Below are positions 49,048 to 59,392 of a DNA stretch of 64,000 nucleotides, one piece after another. The notes beneath the pieces were generated by a model. The model was not told the origin of the DNA. It saw only the letters and a list, made by a program, of their open reading frames with translations, and did not search any database. Origin of the DNA: Cupriavidus numazuensis (GTDB taxonomy: Bacteria; Pseudomonadota; Gammaproteobacteria; Burkholderiales; Burkholderiaceae); the NCBI RefSeq assembly GCF_905397435.1, contig NZ_CAJPVI010000026.1:59621-123620 (forward strand), given 5' to 3'. The position numbers were made by a program, and so were the translations under genes. Position 1 is the first letter of the stretch. Every line of letters begins with the position of its first letter.

Positions 49048-50403
49048 TTAGCGCGCCTTCAGGAGGTCACCGACTTCCAGCAACACCAGCTCATTGTCAT
49101 CCGCACGGTTGGGCTCGCGGCTGCTGGAGAAGGGCAGGTTGTTATCGTTGCCCACGACGATGTGGGTGGCGTCCACCACGTCGACGTTCTCGATTGTGAA
49201 GAACGGGAAGGCCAGCACACCATCGGTCAGCGGCTTGCGTGCGAGGTGGTTCGGATCGGCAATGCGCAGCAGGTCGATATAGCCGATCTTGCGTACCGGC
49301 GCGCCGGCGTTCGCGTCGGTCAGTTCGATCTTGTAGATGCGCTTGAACTTCGCCACGTCGTCAAAGCAATCGCTGCGCTTCTGCCCGGCCGGGCAGGCCT
49401 TGTCAGGCGTGCCTTCGCCGTTGTCGCGCTCGATGATCAGGCCCGTGGTGGCGTCGATCATGTTGAAGTCGCCGATGGCGTGGTGGCCGGCTTCGAGCAC
49501 GTATTTCCAGTGGCGGCCGGTCCAGGCACGCTGCTTCACGTCGAACTCCAGCACGCGCAGGTACGGCTTGCCGTCTTCCGACTCATAGGCGCGGCTGGCC
49601 TCGTTCCACAGTGCGCCTTCCAGCAGCGCATAGAGCTTGCTGCCATCCGGCGATGACGCCATGCCCTCGAAGCCCTTCGAGCGGCGCACCTCGAATTTCA
49701 CAGTGCCGTCCGGCGCCCCGGGCGCGGTCACGGCCGGGTGGTCGGGCGAGCGTACCAGCTTGCCGTCCACCTTCGTCTCGAATACCGCCAGCACCTTGCC
49801 GTCCAGGTCGGCCTGGATCAGGAACGGGCCGAACTCGTCGCCGATCCACAGCGAGCCGCCGGCGAACTGGAAGCTCTCGGTGTCGAAGTCCGAACCGGTG
49901 AGGTAACGCGCCTTGCTGCCTTCGTGAACGATGCGGAACGGCACCTTCTTGTCCGGGTCATGCAGGAACACGGTCTTCAGGCGCTGGAACTTGCCGCTGG
50001 CGAAGTCGACCTTGTAGTGGTTCAGGTACAGCATGAAGTCCGGCGAATTGGCCTTGGCGCCCGCGCCGTTGTCCGTCAGTACCCAGAAGGTGCCATCGGC
50101 CATGCGCTTGATGCCGGAATGGCCCTGTGCAGGCTGGCCCTGGAACGGCAGCGATACGCCGGTCGGACGGCCGTTCGACTTGCCTTCCACGGTGCCCGGC
50201 ACGTCAGCCCGCTGCGCGGTGGTGAACTTGCCGCTGAGATGCAGGTCAGCCGGTGCATCTTTCGGCACGGGCAGATAGGTCTGGGCTGGCAGCACGGCGT
50301 GGCCGGCCAGCGTGGCGGGATAGGCGGTCTGGGCTTGCAGCGACGGCGACAGGCCAAGACAGGCCAGCGCGATGGCGCTGGCCAGGACGGTTTGACGGAA
50401 CAT
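49048..50403 (-). CDS. Secreted phytase-like esterase (PF13449-type) protein
   Basis: A 451-residue protein; ATG 50403 follows CAAAGGAGCC. A Sec signal peptide (about residues 1-25, ending LQAQ) leads to a beta-propeller-like domain typical of the esterase-like activity of phytase family: GVSLPFQGQPAQGHSGIKRMADGTFWVLTDNGAG, LWIGDEFGPFLIQADLDGKVLAVF, KGFEGMASSPDGSKLYALLEGAL. It would act in the periplasm or outside the cell on a phosphate or carboxylic ester. The substrate is not known for most members. It is a single-gene unit. Confidence 0.85.
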   Translation of the reverse strand: MFRQTVLASAIALACLGLSPSLQAQTAYPATLAGHAVLPAQTYLPVPKDAPADLHLSGKFTTAQRADVPGTVEGKSNGRPTGVSLPFQGQPAQGHSGIKRMADGTFWVLTDNGAGAKANSPDFMLYLNHYKVDFASGKFQRLKTVFLHDPDKKVPFRIVHEGSKARYLTGSDFDTESFQFAGGSLWIGDEFGPFLIQADLDGKVLAVFETKVDGKLVRSPDHPAVTAPGAPDGTVKFEVRRSKGFEGMASSPDGSKLYALLEGALWNEASRAYESEDGKPYLRVLEFDVKQRAWTGRHWKYVLEAGHHAIGDFNMIDATTGLIIERDNGEGTPDKACPAGQKRSDCFDDVAKFKRIYKIELTDANAGAPVRKIGYIDLLRIADPNHLARKPLTDGVLAFPFFTIENVDVVDATHIVVGNDNNLPFSSSREPNRADDNELVLLEVGDLLKAR

Positions 50404-50557
50404 CGGGCGGGCTCCTTTGCCGGGATTTTCGGTAAGCACGGCAACACGCCGCGCAAGCAAAGCGCCCATTCTGGCGGCCCTGTTTTACAGATTTGTGATG
50501 CAGCCGCCGCAGCCAGGCCGTGGGCTGCCAGTGGCATGCCCGGCAAGGCTGCCGAAA

Positions 50558-51112
50558 TTACCTGCCGTAGCGGCCTACAACACTGGCGCCGCCGCGGGCG
50601 TGGCCCTTGAGTGCGGTCATCAACTCGTCGCGGGTCAGGCCGGCTGGCAGGGCGCCCGGCTCCAGATCCGTGGCGACCACCGTCACGATGTAATGGTGCG
50701 GCACATCGCCGACGGGCGGGCAGGGTCCGCGGTACGCGGCTTCGCCGGAAATGTTCTTGCCGACGGTAATCCCGGCGCCATCCTTCTGTCCCTCGCCCTG
50801 CTTGAGATGGCCGCGGTCCGCGGCGATGTTGTAGGCGACCCAGTGCGAAACGCCCAGCCCCATGGCGCCATCCGGATCGAACATGAAGATCGCCACGGAT
50901 TTCGTTCCGGCAGGCAGGCCCGACCATGCCACGGGCGGCGAAACGCCCTGACCGCCGCAATTGGGGGGCGTGTTGCCAGCATGGGCGGCCGGAATGACGG
51001 CGTTTTCGGAGAATGCGCTCGACGATACGGTCATCGGAGCGGCAGTGACCATCGAGGTGCAGGCCAGACACAGCGCTGCCACGGTGCCACAGAGCAAGAG
51101 GGTCGCTTTCAT
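50558..51112 (-). CDS. YbhB/YbcL-family (PEBP-like) secreted protein
   Basis: A 184-residue protein; ATG 51112 gives a Sec leader (about 1-24; LLLCGTVAALCLACTSMVTAAP). The mature part matches the bacterial Raf-kinase-inhibitor/PEBP fold: the NCGGQGVSPPVAWSGLPAGTKSVAIFMFDPDG segment, SHWVAYNIAAD and YRGPCPPVGDVPHHYIVTVVATD, with the conserved ligand-pocket Asp, His and GPCPP-x-H. The function of these proteins in bacteria is poorly defined. It has no obvious operon partner: the esterase gene is 154 bp downstream and paaX lies 108 bp upstream on the same strand. Confidence 0.9.
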   Translation of the reverse strand: MKATLLLCGTVAALCLACTSMVTAAPMTVSSSAFSENAVIPAAHAGNTPPNCGGQGVSPPVAWSGLPAGTKSVAIFMFDPDGAMGLGVSHWVAYNIAADRGHLKQGEGQKDGAGITVGKNISGEAAYRGPCPPVGDVPHHYIVTVVATDLEPGALPAGLTRDELMTALKGHARGGASVVGRYGR

Positions 51113-51220
51113 AGGGATTTCCGTTCGGTTTGACGGGCGGGATTGTCCGCGTCGACTCCAATACGGTAGGACGGAATCCGCAAAATGCCTAGAACGTTGC
51201 CTGCCCACTGGAGGCAATGC

Positions 51221-52144
51221 CTATGCCATGGCAAAACGCCTGCGCAGCACGCGGGTGGCATTGGCCAGCGTGCCATCGGACACCTCGACCACCTCGCGCA
51301 GATAGTCCTCGCTGGCATCCAGCAGTGCCGCATACATATCACGGCACAGGTCTCGCGCCGTGCGGCCGGGCCAGTCCGCAGGCAGCAGCTGTTCCGGCAG
51401 GTTCGGGTCGCGCAACAGCACGCGGCGGTATTCGTGCAGCAGCAGCGTGCGTACGAAGAAAGCGTCGGCCGGCGTCATGGCATGTGCGTCGGCCAGCACG
51501 GGCGAGAAGCGGCGCAGCAGCGCCTGCCACGCGGACGCCACGTCACCGAGCTTGAAAGTCTGGTGCATCAGCGCCTGCAGCGGGCGGATCGAGAACGCCT
51601 CGAGGCTGGTCGCTTCCATCACCGCGACGAAGTCCTCTGCATGTGCCGCGCGGATGATCTCGCGCAGCGAGCCCGCATCGGCGTTCGGATGCGCATACAC
51701 GCCCAGCGCGATCGCGCCGAACCCTTCCCACAGCAATTCGCGCTTGAGCCGCTGGCGGATGGTGGCACGTGCGTCGCCGCGCACGAATGCCAGCGTCCAG
51801 CGGCCGTCCCAGTCGGGTGCATCGCCGGCGTAGATGCGCTTGCCGGCATGCAGGCAGCGCTGCAGGCCGGCTTCCGACAAGCCGTAATAGCTGCGCCGCC
51901 CGATGCGCGTGGCGTTGAGCCAGTCGTCGGCCGTCAGCCGGAACGTCGCGGTGCGCACCAGCCGGTCGTTGATGCCGAACGGCTCGGCCAGGCGGATCAG
52001 GCTGCCCAGCCACAGCGCCTGCGGCCGCGGCGCGACCACATCGCCGAACAGCGTCACGAGCATCGAATTGGCGCCGAGCTTGAGGCCGCGAGCGAGCCGA
52101 GCGACCTGCGGGGAAACTGGTTCTATCGCCGAACGGGTGACCAT
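51221..52144 (-). CDS. paaX: PaaX-type repressor of phenylacetate degradation
   Basis: A 307-residue regulator of the PaaX family. The N-terminal winged helix (ANSMLVTLFGDVVAPRPQALWLGSLIRLAEPFGINDRLVRTATFRLTADDWL) and the PaaX central and C-terminal domains (GRRSYYGLSEAG; WDGRWTLAFVRGDA; LLLHEYRRVLLRDPNLPEQLLPADWPG) are all present. PaaX represses the paa genes and is released by phenylacetyl-CoA. It is divergent from paaA, with a long dyad of GTATCACT-type halves in the 128-bp gap. Confidence 0.95.
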   Translation of the reverse strand: MVTRSAIEPVSPQVARLARGLKLGANSMLVTLFGDVVAPRPQALWLGSLIRLAEPFGINDRLVRTATFRLTADDWLNATRIGRRSYYGLSEAGLQRCLHAGKRIYAGDAPDWDGRWTLAFVRGDARATIRQRLKRELLWEGFGAIALGVYAHPNADAGSLREIIRAAHAEDFVAVMEATSLEAFSIRPLQALMHQTFKLGDVASAWQALLRRFSPVLADAHAMTPADAFFVRTLLLHEYRRVLLRDPNLPEQLLPADWPGRTARDLCRDMYAALLDASEDYLREVVEVSDGTLANATRVLRRRFAMA

Positions 52145-52169
52145 GCATGCACCTCAAAGTGATCCCGAA

Positions 52170-52212
52170 AGTGATACACAAACGTCGATTGTTTGAATCA
52201 AATTGTATCACT
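52170..52212. promoter_or_regulatory. Candidate PaaX operator between paaX and paaA
   Basis: AGTGATAC (52170-52177) and GTATCACT (52205-52212) are a perfect 8-bp inverted repeat with a 27-nt AT-rich centre. A third related half, AGTGATCC, occurs at 52159-52166. TGATNC-containing halves resemble known PaaX sites. The location 60-100 bp before the paaA ATG suits repression of both divergent genes. Confidence 0.6.
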
Positions 52213-52272
52213 ATCATCCATTGCAACCGAATGATTTGACGCAGGTCAAGACCCTACAAAGCGGAGTACTGC

Positions 52273-53256
52273 ATGTACGCACAGTTGGTGGATACCGGGG
52301 CAACGAGGCTCCGCGCGATGGAAGACATGGACCCGCAGGAGCGCGAGTTCCAGGCACGCGTGGATGCCGGCATCAAGATCGAAGCCAAGGACTGGATGCC
52401 CGAGGCCTACCGCAAGACCCTGATCCGCCAGATCTCGCAGCACGCGCATTCGGAGATCGTCGGCCAGCTGCCCGAAGGCAACTGGGTCACACGCGCGCCG
52501 ACGCTCGAACGCAAGGCCGTGCTGCTGGCCAAGATCCAGGACGAAGCGGGCCACGGCCTCTACCTGTACAGCGCCGCCGAAACGCTCGGTGCCTCGCGCG
52601 ACGAACTGCTGGGCGACCTGCACTCCGGCAAGGCCAAGTATTCGAGCATCTTCAACTACCCGACGCTGAGCTGGGCTGACATCGGCGCGATCGGCTGGCT
52701 GGTCGACGGCTCGGCCATCATCAACCAGGTGCCGCTGTGCCGCTGCTCGTTCGGCCCGTATGCGCGTGCCATGGTGCGCGTGTGCAAGGAAGAATCGTTC
52801 CACCAGCGCCAGGGCTACGACATCCTGCTCAAGCTGTGCCAGGGCACGGCCGAGCAGAAGCAGATGGCGCAGGACGCGTTGAACCGCTGGTGGTGGCCCG
52901 CGCTGATGATGTTCGGCCCGTCCGACGCGGATTCGCCCAACAGCGCGCAGTCGATGCAATGGCGCATCAAGCTGTTCTCCAACGACGAGCTGCGCCAGAA
53001 GATGGTCGACCAGACCGTGCCGCAGGCCGAATACCTTGGCCTGATCATTCCCGATCCGGATCTCAAGTGGAACGAGGAACGCGGCCACTACGATTTCGGC
53101 GCGATCCACTGGGACGAGTTCTACAACGTCCTGCGCGGCAACGGCCCGTGCAACCGCGACCGCCTGCGCACGCGCGTCAAGGCCTGGGACGACGGCGCCT
53201 GGTTCCGTGAAGCGCTGGTGGCTCACGCCGACAAGCCAGAGCGCGCCGCCGCCTGA
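52273..53256 (+). CDS. paaA: Phenylacetyl-CoA 1,2-epoxidase catalytic subunit PaaA
   Basis: A 327-residue ferritin-like di-iron protein with GCGGAG before ATG 52273. Diiron-site segments are visible: ISQHAHSEIVGQLPEGNW, LLAKIQDEAGHGLYLYSAAE and CKEESFHQRQGYDILL. It is the oxygenase subunit of PaaABCE, which epoxidises the ring of phenylacetyl-CoA with O2. It is the first gene of paaABCDE-paaN-paaK, all on one strand with short gaps. Length and sequence are standard. Confidence 0.97.
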   Translation: MYAQLVDTGATRLRAMEDMDPQEREFQARVDAGIKIEAKDWMPEAYRKTLIRQISQHAHSEIVGQLPEGNWVTRAPTLERKAVLLAKIQDEAGHGLYLYSAAETLGASRDELLGDLHSGKAKYSSIFNYPTLSWADIGAIGWLVDGSAIINQVPLCRCSFGPYARAMVRVCKEESFHQRQGYDILLKLCQGTAEQKQMAQDALNRWWWPALMMFGPSDADSPNSAQSMQWRIKLFSNDELRQKMVDQTVPQAEYLGLIIPDPDLKWNEERGHYDFGAIHWDEFYNVLRGNGPCNRDRLRTRVKAWDDGAWFREALVAHADKPERAAA

Positions 53257-53308
53257 ATCTACGGCGCGCCCGCGCCGACAACCCCGCAAAACTGACAGGA
53301 GAGTTGCC

Positions 53309-53590
53309 ATGAAAGAGTGGCCGCTTTGGGAGATCTTTATCCGCAGCCAGCACGGCCTGGCCCACAAGCACGTGGGCAGCCTGCATGCGCCGGACGGCGA
53401 AATGGCGATCAACCATGCACGCGACGTCTACACGCGCCGCAATGAAGGCGTCAGCGTCTGGGTCGTGAAGGCCGCCGACGTCGTCGCCAGCAGCCCCGGC
53501 GACAAGGGCCCGCTGTTCGAGCCCGCCAACAGCAAGGTCTACCGCCACCCCACCTTCTTCCCGATGCCGGAAGAGGTCAAGCACATCTGA
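53309..53590 (+). CDS. paaB: Phenylacetyl-CoA 1,2-epoxidase subunit PaaB
   Basis: A 93-residue protein starting at ATG 53309 after GACAGGAGAG. It has the PaaB pattern EWPLWEIFIRSQHGLAHKHVGSLHAPD and NARDVYTRR-type sequence (INHARDVYTRRNEGVSVWVV). PaaB bridges PaaAC heterodimers and is required for the active complex with PaaE. It is part of the paaABCDE run, 52 bp after paaA. Confidence 0.96.
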   Translation: MKEWPLWEIFIRSQHGLAHKHVGSLHAPDGEMAINHARDVYTRRNEGVSVWVVKAADVVASSPGDKGPLFEPANSKVYRHPTFFPMPEEVKHI

Positions 53591-53616
53591 ATTCCAGGCG
53601 CGAGGACGCATCCACC

Positions 53617-54369
53617 ATGGACCAACACAAGTTCGAATATCTGCAGCGCCTGGGCGATACCACGCTGGTGCTCGGCCAGCGCCTGTCGGAATGGTGCGGC
53701 CGCGGCCCCGCGCTGGAAGAGGACATTGCGCTGACCAACGTCGCGCTGGATCTCGTCGGCCAGACCCGCCTGTGGCTCGGCTACGCGGCCGAAGTCGAAG
53801 GCGCGGGCCGTGACGCGGATCAGCTTGCCTACCTGCGCGACGCGCACCAGTTCCGCAACCTGCTGCTGGTGGAACAGCCCAACGGCAGCTACGCCGACAC
53901 ACTGGCCCGCCAGTTCCTGTTCGATACCTGGCATTACTTCCTGCTGGAGCGGCTGCAGCACTCGACCGATGCGCGCATTGCCGAGATCGCCGCCAAGTCG
54001 CTGAAGGAAGTGACCTACCACGTGCGCCGAAGTGCGGATCTCGTTGTTCGCCTTGGTGATGGCACCGAAGAAAGCCATCGACGCATGCAGGATGCCTTCG
54101 ACGACCTGTGGATGTTCACCGGCGAACTGTTCGAGTCCGATGGCGCCGATGCGGAGTTGGTCGCGCAGGGCGTTGTGGTGGATCCGGCGACACTGGCCGA
54201 ACCGTGGCGGCGCCACGTCAGCGAGGTACTGGAAGAAGCCACGCTGCGCGTCCCGGCCGGTAACTGGTCGCAGACCGGCGGCCGCCAGGGCCGCCATACC
54301 GAACACCTCGGCTACCTGCTGGCCGAGATGCAGTTCCTGCAGCGCGCCTATCCCGGCGCCCAGTGGTGA
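53617..54369 (+). CDS. paaC: Phenylacetyl-CoA 1,2-epoxidase structural subunit PaaC
   Basis: A 250-residue ferritin-like protein that pairs with PaaA but lacks the catalytic metal set. LQRLGDTTLVLGQRLSEWCGRGPALEEDIALTNVALDLVGQTRLWLGYAAEVEG and FLFDTWHYFLLERLQ are characteristic. It lies 26 bp after paaB, and its end runs into the start region of paaD. Its length is normal for the family. Confidence 0.96.
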   Translation: MDQHKFEYLQRLGDTTLVLGQRLSEWCGRGPALEEDIALTNVALDLVGQTRLWLGYAAEVEGAGRDADQLAYLRDAHQFRNLLLVEQPNGSYADTLARQFLFDTWHYFLLERLQHSTDARIAEIAAKSLKEVTYHVRRSADLVVRLGDGTEESHRRMQDAFDDLWMFTGELFESDGADAELVAQGVVVDPATLAEPWRRHVSEVLEEATLRVPAGNWSQTGGRQGRHTEHLGYLLAEMQFLQRAYPGAQW

Positions 54370-54374
54370 GCGCC

Positions 54375-54890
54375 ATGTCAGCGCAAGTGTTGGAACGCGC
54401 CAGCGTTGCACAGGTCTGGGACTGGCTGGAGCAGGTGCCGGACCCGGAGATCCCGGTGATTTCCGTCGTCGACCTCGGCATCGTGCGCGACGTGGCATGG
54501 ATCGACGATGCCTGCGTGATCACCATCACGCCGACGTACTCGGGCTGCCCGGCCATGACGGTGATCCGCGACGACATCGAACGCGTGCTGGGTGCGCAGG
54601 GCATCGACCGCATCCGCGTGCAGACGCGCCTGGCGCCGGCCTGGACCACCGACTGGATGAGCCCGCGCGGCAAGGCCAGCCTGTCCGGCTACGGCATTGC
54701 GCCGCCCGCGCAGCAGGTGATCGACATCAGCGGCATCAGCCGCAAGGCGTCGCCGGCGTTGGTGGTGGCCTGTCCGCACTGCGGGTCGCGCCACACACGC
54801 CTGGTCAGCCAGTTCGGCTCGACCGCCTGCAAGGCCCTGTACCGCTGCGGCGACTGCAAGGAACCGTTCGACTATTTCAAGGCCCATTGA
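54375..54890 (+). CDS. paaD: PaaD, DUF59-type maturation factor of the epoxidase
   Basis: A 171-residue protein from ATG 54375; GTG codons just upstream that overlap the paaC stop are also possible. A DUF59 domain (about 15-100; VPDPEIPVISVVDLGIVRDVAW, TPTYSGCPAM) is followed by a C-terminal zinc-ribbon-like CPHCGSRHT and CGDCKEPF. PaaD is thought to help assemble the iron centres of the epoxidase complex, probably the PaaE iron-sulfur cluster. It is tightly packed between paaC and paaE. Confidence 0.94.
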   Translation: MSAQVLERASVAQVWDWLEQVPDPEIPVISVVDLGIVRDVAWIDDACVITITPTYSGCPAMTVIRDDIERVLGAQGIDRIRVQTRLAPAWTTDWMSPRGKASLSGYGIAPPAQQVIDISGISRKASPALVVACPHCGSRHTRLVSQFGSTACKALYRCGDCKEPFDYFKAH

Positions 54891-54908
54891 GCCGCCCGGA
54901 GCCGCAGA

Positions 54909-55985
54909 ATGAGCAAATTCCATGAACTGACCGTCGCCAGCGTGACGCGCGAAACGCGCGATGCCGTGGCGGTGACTTTCGCGGTGCCGGACGATCTGGC
55001 CGATACGTACCGCTACGTGCAGGGCCAGCACCTGACGCTGCGTGCCGGCATCGGCGGCGAGGACGTGCGCCGCTCGTACTCGATCTGCTCGGCGGTGCAG
55101 GACCGGCGCCTGCGTGTCGCCATCAAGCGCGTGGATGGCGGCATGTTCTCCAACTGGGCCAACGATGCGCTGCAACCGGGCATGACGCTCGAAGTCATGC
55201 CGCCGTCCGGGCATTTCCACGTGCCGCTGGCAGAAACGCACAGCAAGCACTACGTGGCGTTCGCCGCCGGCAGCGGCATCACGCCGATGCTGTCGATCAT
55301 CAAGACCACGCTGATGACCGAGCCGGACAGCCGTTTCACGCTGTTCTACGGCAACCGCGCATCGTCGTCGGTGCTGTTCAAGGAAGAGCTCGAAGATCTG
55401 AAGGACACGTACCTCGAACGCTTCAACCTCGTCTTTATCCTGAGCCGCGAACAGCTCGACATCGACCTGTTCAACGGCCGCATCGACGGCGAGAAGGTGC
55501 GCGCGCTGCTGCGCCACTGGGTACGCCCGCAGGACATCGACGTGGCCTTTATTTGCGGCCCGCATTCGATGATGGAAGAGGTGTCGCAGGCGCTGCAGGA
55601 AAGCGGCGTGGACAAGGCGCGCATCAAGCGCGAGCTGTTCGCCACCAGCATTCCCGCGGCACGGCCGGCGGCGCATGCGCACAAGCAGGTGGGCCAGCAG
55701 CAGTGCGAGGTCACCGTGATCCAGGATGGCCGCACGCGCCAGTTCACGCTGGAGAAGAACAAGGAAACCATCCTCGACGCCGCGCTGGCGCAGGGGATCG
55801 AGCTGCCTTACTCGTGCAAGGGCGGGGTCTGTTCCACGTGCCGCTGCAAGCGCATCGAAGGCGAGGTCGACATGGACGTCAACTTCGCGCTCGAAGACTA
55901 CGAAGTGGCGCGCGGCTTCATCCTGAGCTGCCAGAGCTACGCCGTCACCGACAAGCTGGTGATCGATTTCGACCAGGAAACCTGA
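54909..55985 (+). CDS. paaE: Phenylacetyl-CoA 1,2-epoxidase reductase PaaE
   Basis: A 358-residue NAD(P)H reductase. An FAD domain (about 1-105; RRSYSICSA), a nucleotide domain (about 108-240; FAAGSGITPMLSIIKTTL, FICGPHSMMEEV) and a C-terminal plant-type 2Fe-2S domain (about 268-358; PYSCKGGVCSTCRCKR and LSCQSYAVT) are present. It passes electrons from NADPH to the PaaA di-iron site. It lies 18 bp after paaD. Cluster Cys residues are complete. Confidence 0.96.
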   Translation: MSKFHELTVASVTRETRDAVAVTFAVPDDLADTYRYVQGQHLTLRAGIGGEDVRRSYSICSAVQDRRLRVAIKRVDGGMFSNWANDALQPGMTLEVMPPSGHFHVPLAETHSKHYVAFAAGSGITPMLSIIKTTLMTEPDSRFTLFYGNRASSSVLFKEELEDLKDTYLERFNLVFILSREQLDIDLFNGRIDGEKVRALLRHWVRPQDIDVAFICGPHSMMEEVSQALQESGVDKARIKRELFATSIPAARPAAHAHKQVGQQQCEVTVIQDGRTRQFTLEKNKETILDAALAQGIELPYSCKGGVCSTCRCKRIEGEVDMDVNFALEDYEVARGFILSCQSYAVTDKLVIDFDQET

Positions 55986-56040
55986 GCGGTTCCCGGTATC
56001 CATTCAAGCCATTCAAGCAAACGTTTCCCCGGAGCAAGCC

Positions 56041-57705
56041 GTGTCCCATCCGTTTTTCACGCGTCACCAGGCGCTGCTGGACCAAGCCACCCGAGCCATC
56101 GCCGAGCGCGGCTACTGGAGCCCGTTCCCCGAAATGCCGAGCCCCAAGGCCTATGGCGAGACCGCCAACGCCGACGGCAAGGCCGCTTTCGAGGCGCGGC
56201 TGAACAAGCCTTTCGCGCTGACGCAGCCGGGCACGGTCGGCCAGGCCGGCAAGGAAGTCTCGCCCTACGGCACCGAGCTGGGCGTTACCTATCCGAAGCC
56301 TGATCTCGACCAGCTTTTCGCCGGCGTGGCGCAAGGCATACCCGCATGGCGCAAGGCTGGCCCGGAGGCATGGGTTGGCGTGTCGCTCGAGATCCTGCAT
56401 CGCCTGAACCGCCGCAGCTTCGAGATTGCGTACGCAGTCATGCACACCACCGGCCAGGCCTTCATGATGGCCTTCCAGGCCGGCGGCCCGCACGCGCAGG
56501 ACCGCGGCCTGGAAGCCGTGGCCTATGCGTGGGACGAGATGCGCCGCATCCCCAAGCGTGCAGTGTGGGAGAAGCCGCAAGGCAAGAACGAGCCGCTGCG
56601 CATGGAAAAGCAGTACACCGTGGTGCCGCGTGGTGTCGGCCTGGTGATCGGCTGCTGCACGTTCCCGACGTGGAACGGATACCCGGGCCTGTTCGCGAGC
56701 CTTGCCACCGGCAACGCCGTGGTGGTCAAGCCGCACCCGGGCGCGATCCTGCCGCTGGCGATCACTGTGGAAGTTGCACGTGAAGTCCTGCAGGAAGCGG
56801 GCTTCGATCCGAACCTCGTCACGCTGGTCGCCAATGACCCGACCGAGCGCATGGCATCGACGCTCGCGCTGCGTCCGGAAGTGCGGCTGATCGATTTCAC
56901 CGGCAGCACCGCCAACGGCGACTGGCTTGAGCGCAATGCGCACCAGGCGCAGGTGTACACAGAGAAGGCCGGCGTGAACCAGATCGTCATCGACTCGACC
57001 AGCGACTTCAAGGGCATGGTGCGCAATATCGCGTTCTCGCTCGCGCTGTACTCGGGCCAGATGTGCACGGCGCCGCAGAACATCTACGTGCCGAAGGGCG
57101 GCATCGACACGCCGGAAGGGCACCTGAGCTTCGATCAGGTCGCCAGCGCGATCGGCGAAGCTGTGGGCAAGCTGACGGGCGATGCGGCCAAGGCCGTGGA
57201 ACTGATCGGCGCGATCCAGAATGATGGCGTGGTGCAGCGTATCGAAGCATCGCGCTCGCTGGGCGAGATCGTCATCGACAGCCGCGTGCTGCAGCATCCG
57301 GAATTCCCCGGTGCCCGTATCCATACGCCGCTGGTGCTCAAGGTCGATGCGAGCGATGAAGGCAAGATCATGCAGGAGCTGTTCGGTCCGATCTCGTTCG
57401 TGGTCGCCACCGAAGACACCGCGCACAGCATTGACCTGGCCCGCCGCGGCGCGAAGGAGCACGGCGCGCTGACGCTGTCCGCCTACACCACCAACGATGG
57501 CGTGGCCGATGCCATTAGCGATGCTGCGGAAGACGCCGGCGTGGCGCTGTCGTTCAACCTGACCGGCGCCGTGTTCGTCAACCAGTCGGCGGCGTTCAGC
57601 GACTTCCACGCCACCGGCGCCAACCCCGCCGCCAACGCGTCGCTGTCCGACGCGGCATTCGTGGCCAACCGTTTCCGCGTGGTGCAGAGCCGCAAGCACA
57701 TCTGA
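56041..57705 (+). CDS. paaN: PaaN-type aldehyde dehydrogenase (lacks the PaaZ hydratase domain)
   Basis: A 554-residue protein starting at GTG 56041 after CGGAGCAA. It is an aldehyde dehydrogenase of the type-2 PaaN group (IGCCTFPTWNGYPGLFASLATGNAVVVKPHPGAILPLAITVEVARE; FTGSTANGDWLE; ALYSGQMCTAPQNIYVP with the catalytic Cys). Unlike E. coli PaaZ, it has no C-terminal MaoC-like hydratase domain. So the ring-opening hydrolysis of oxepin-CoA must come from another protein, and this enzyme would oxidise the resulting semialdehyde-CoA. It follows paaE by 55 bp. Confidence 0.92.
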   Translation: MSHPFFTRHQALLDQATRAIAERGYWSPFPEMPSPKAYGETANADGKAAFEARLNKPFALTQPGTVGQAGKEVSPYGTELGVTYPKPDLDQLFAGVAQGIPAWRKAGPEAWVGVSLEILHRLNRRSFEIAYAVMHTTGQAFMMAFQAGGPHAQDRGLEAVAYAWDEMRRIPKRAVWEKPQGKNEPLRMEKQYTVVPRGVGLVIGCCTFPTWNGYPGLFASLATGNAVVVKPHPGAILPLAITVEVAREVLQEAGFDPNLVTLVANDPTERMASTLALRPEVRLIDFTGSTANGDWLERNAHQAQVYTEKAGVNQIVIDSTSDFKGMVRNIAFSLALYSGQMCTAPQNIYVPKGGIDTPEGHLSFDQVASAIGEAVGKLTGDAAKAVELIGAIQNDGVVQRIEASRSLGEIVIDSRVLQHPEFPGARIHTPLVLKVDASDEGKIMQELFGPISFVVATEDTAHSIDLARRGAKEHGALTLSAYTTNDGVADAISDAAEDAGVALSFNLTGAVFVNQSAAFSDFHATGANPAANASLSDAAFVANRFRVVQSRKHI

Positions 57706-57789
57706 CCCTTCCCGAGCTTTGCCCGCAGTACCGTAGCCCACGCGCCGGCCCCCCATGCACGCGGCGCCATGATAATGATGGAGTAGACA

Positions 57790-59136
<1,347 letters not shown>

Positions 59137-59172
59137 CAGCCTGATCTGACAGACACCCCAGGCATACAGACG

Positions 59173-59306
59173 GTTTGCTCCCTCTCCCGCTTGCGGGAGA
59201 GGGTTGGGGAGAGGGCAGGCGCTACCACGAGGTGAAACGCTTCGGCATAGCGACGTCCTGCCCTCTCCCCCGACCCCTCTCCCGCAAGCGGGAGAGGGGA
59301 GCAAAC
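59173..59306. repeat. Intergenic inverted-repeat element, copy 2
   Basis: The second copy of the element at 48893-49032, here between paaK and the DUF485 gene. The hairpin TCTCCCGCTTGCGGGAGA opens it, the same TTGGGGAGAGGGCAGGCGC / CTGCCCTCTCCCCC segments follow, and a mirror hairpin TCTCCCGCAAGCGGGAGA closes it. The outer arms GTTTGCTCCC and GGGGAGCAAAC pair, apart from one extra G. The central 30-40 bp differ from copy 1. AGCAAACAAGC is then directly repeated at 59300-59310 and 59314-59324. Confidence 0.85.
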
Positions 59307-59392
59307 AAGCGGAAGCAAACAAGCCACCAATACAACACCCGATGGCGCCCGCCAAGAGGCGCCACGGCCCCCCTCGCGCCAAAGGAGACCGC

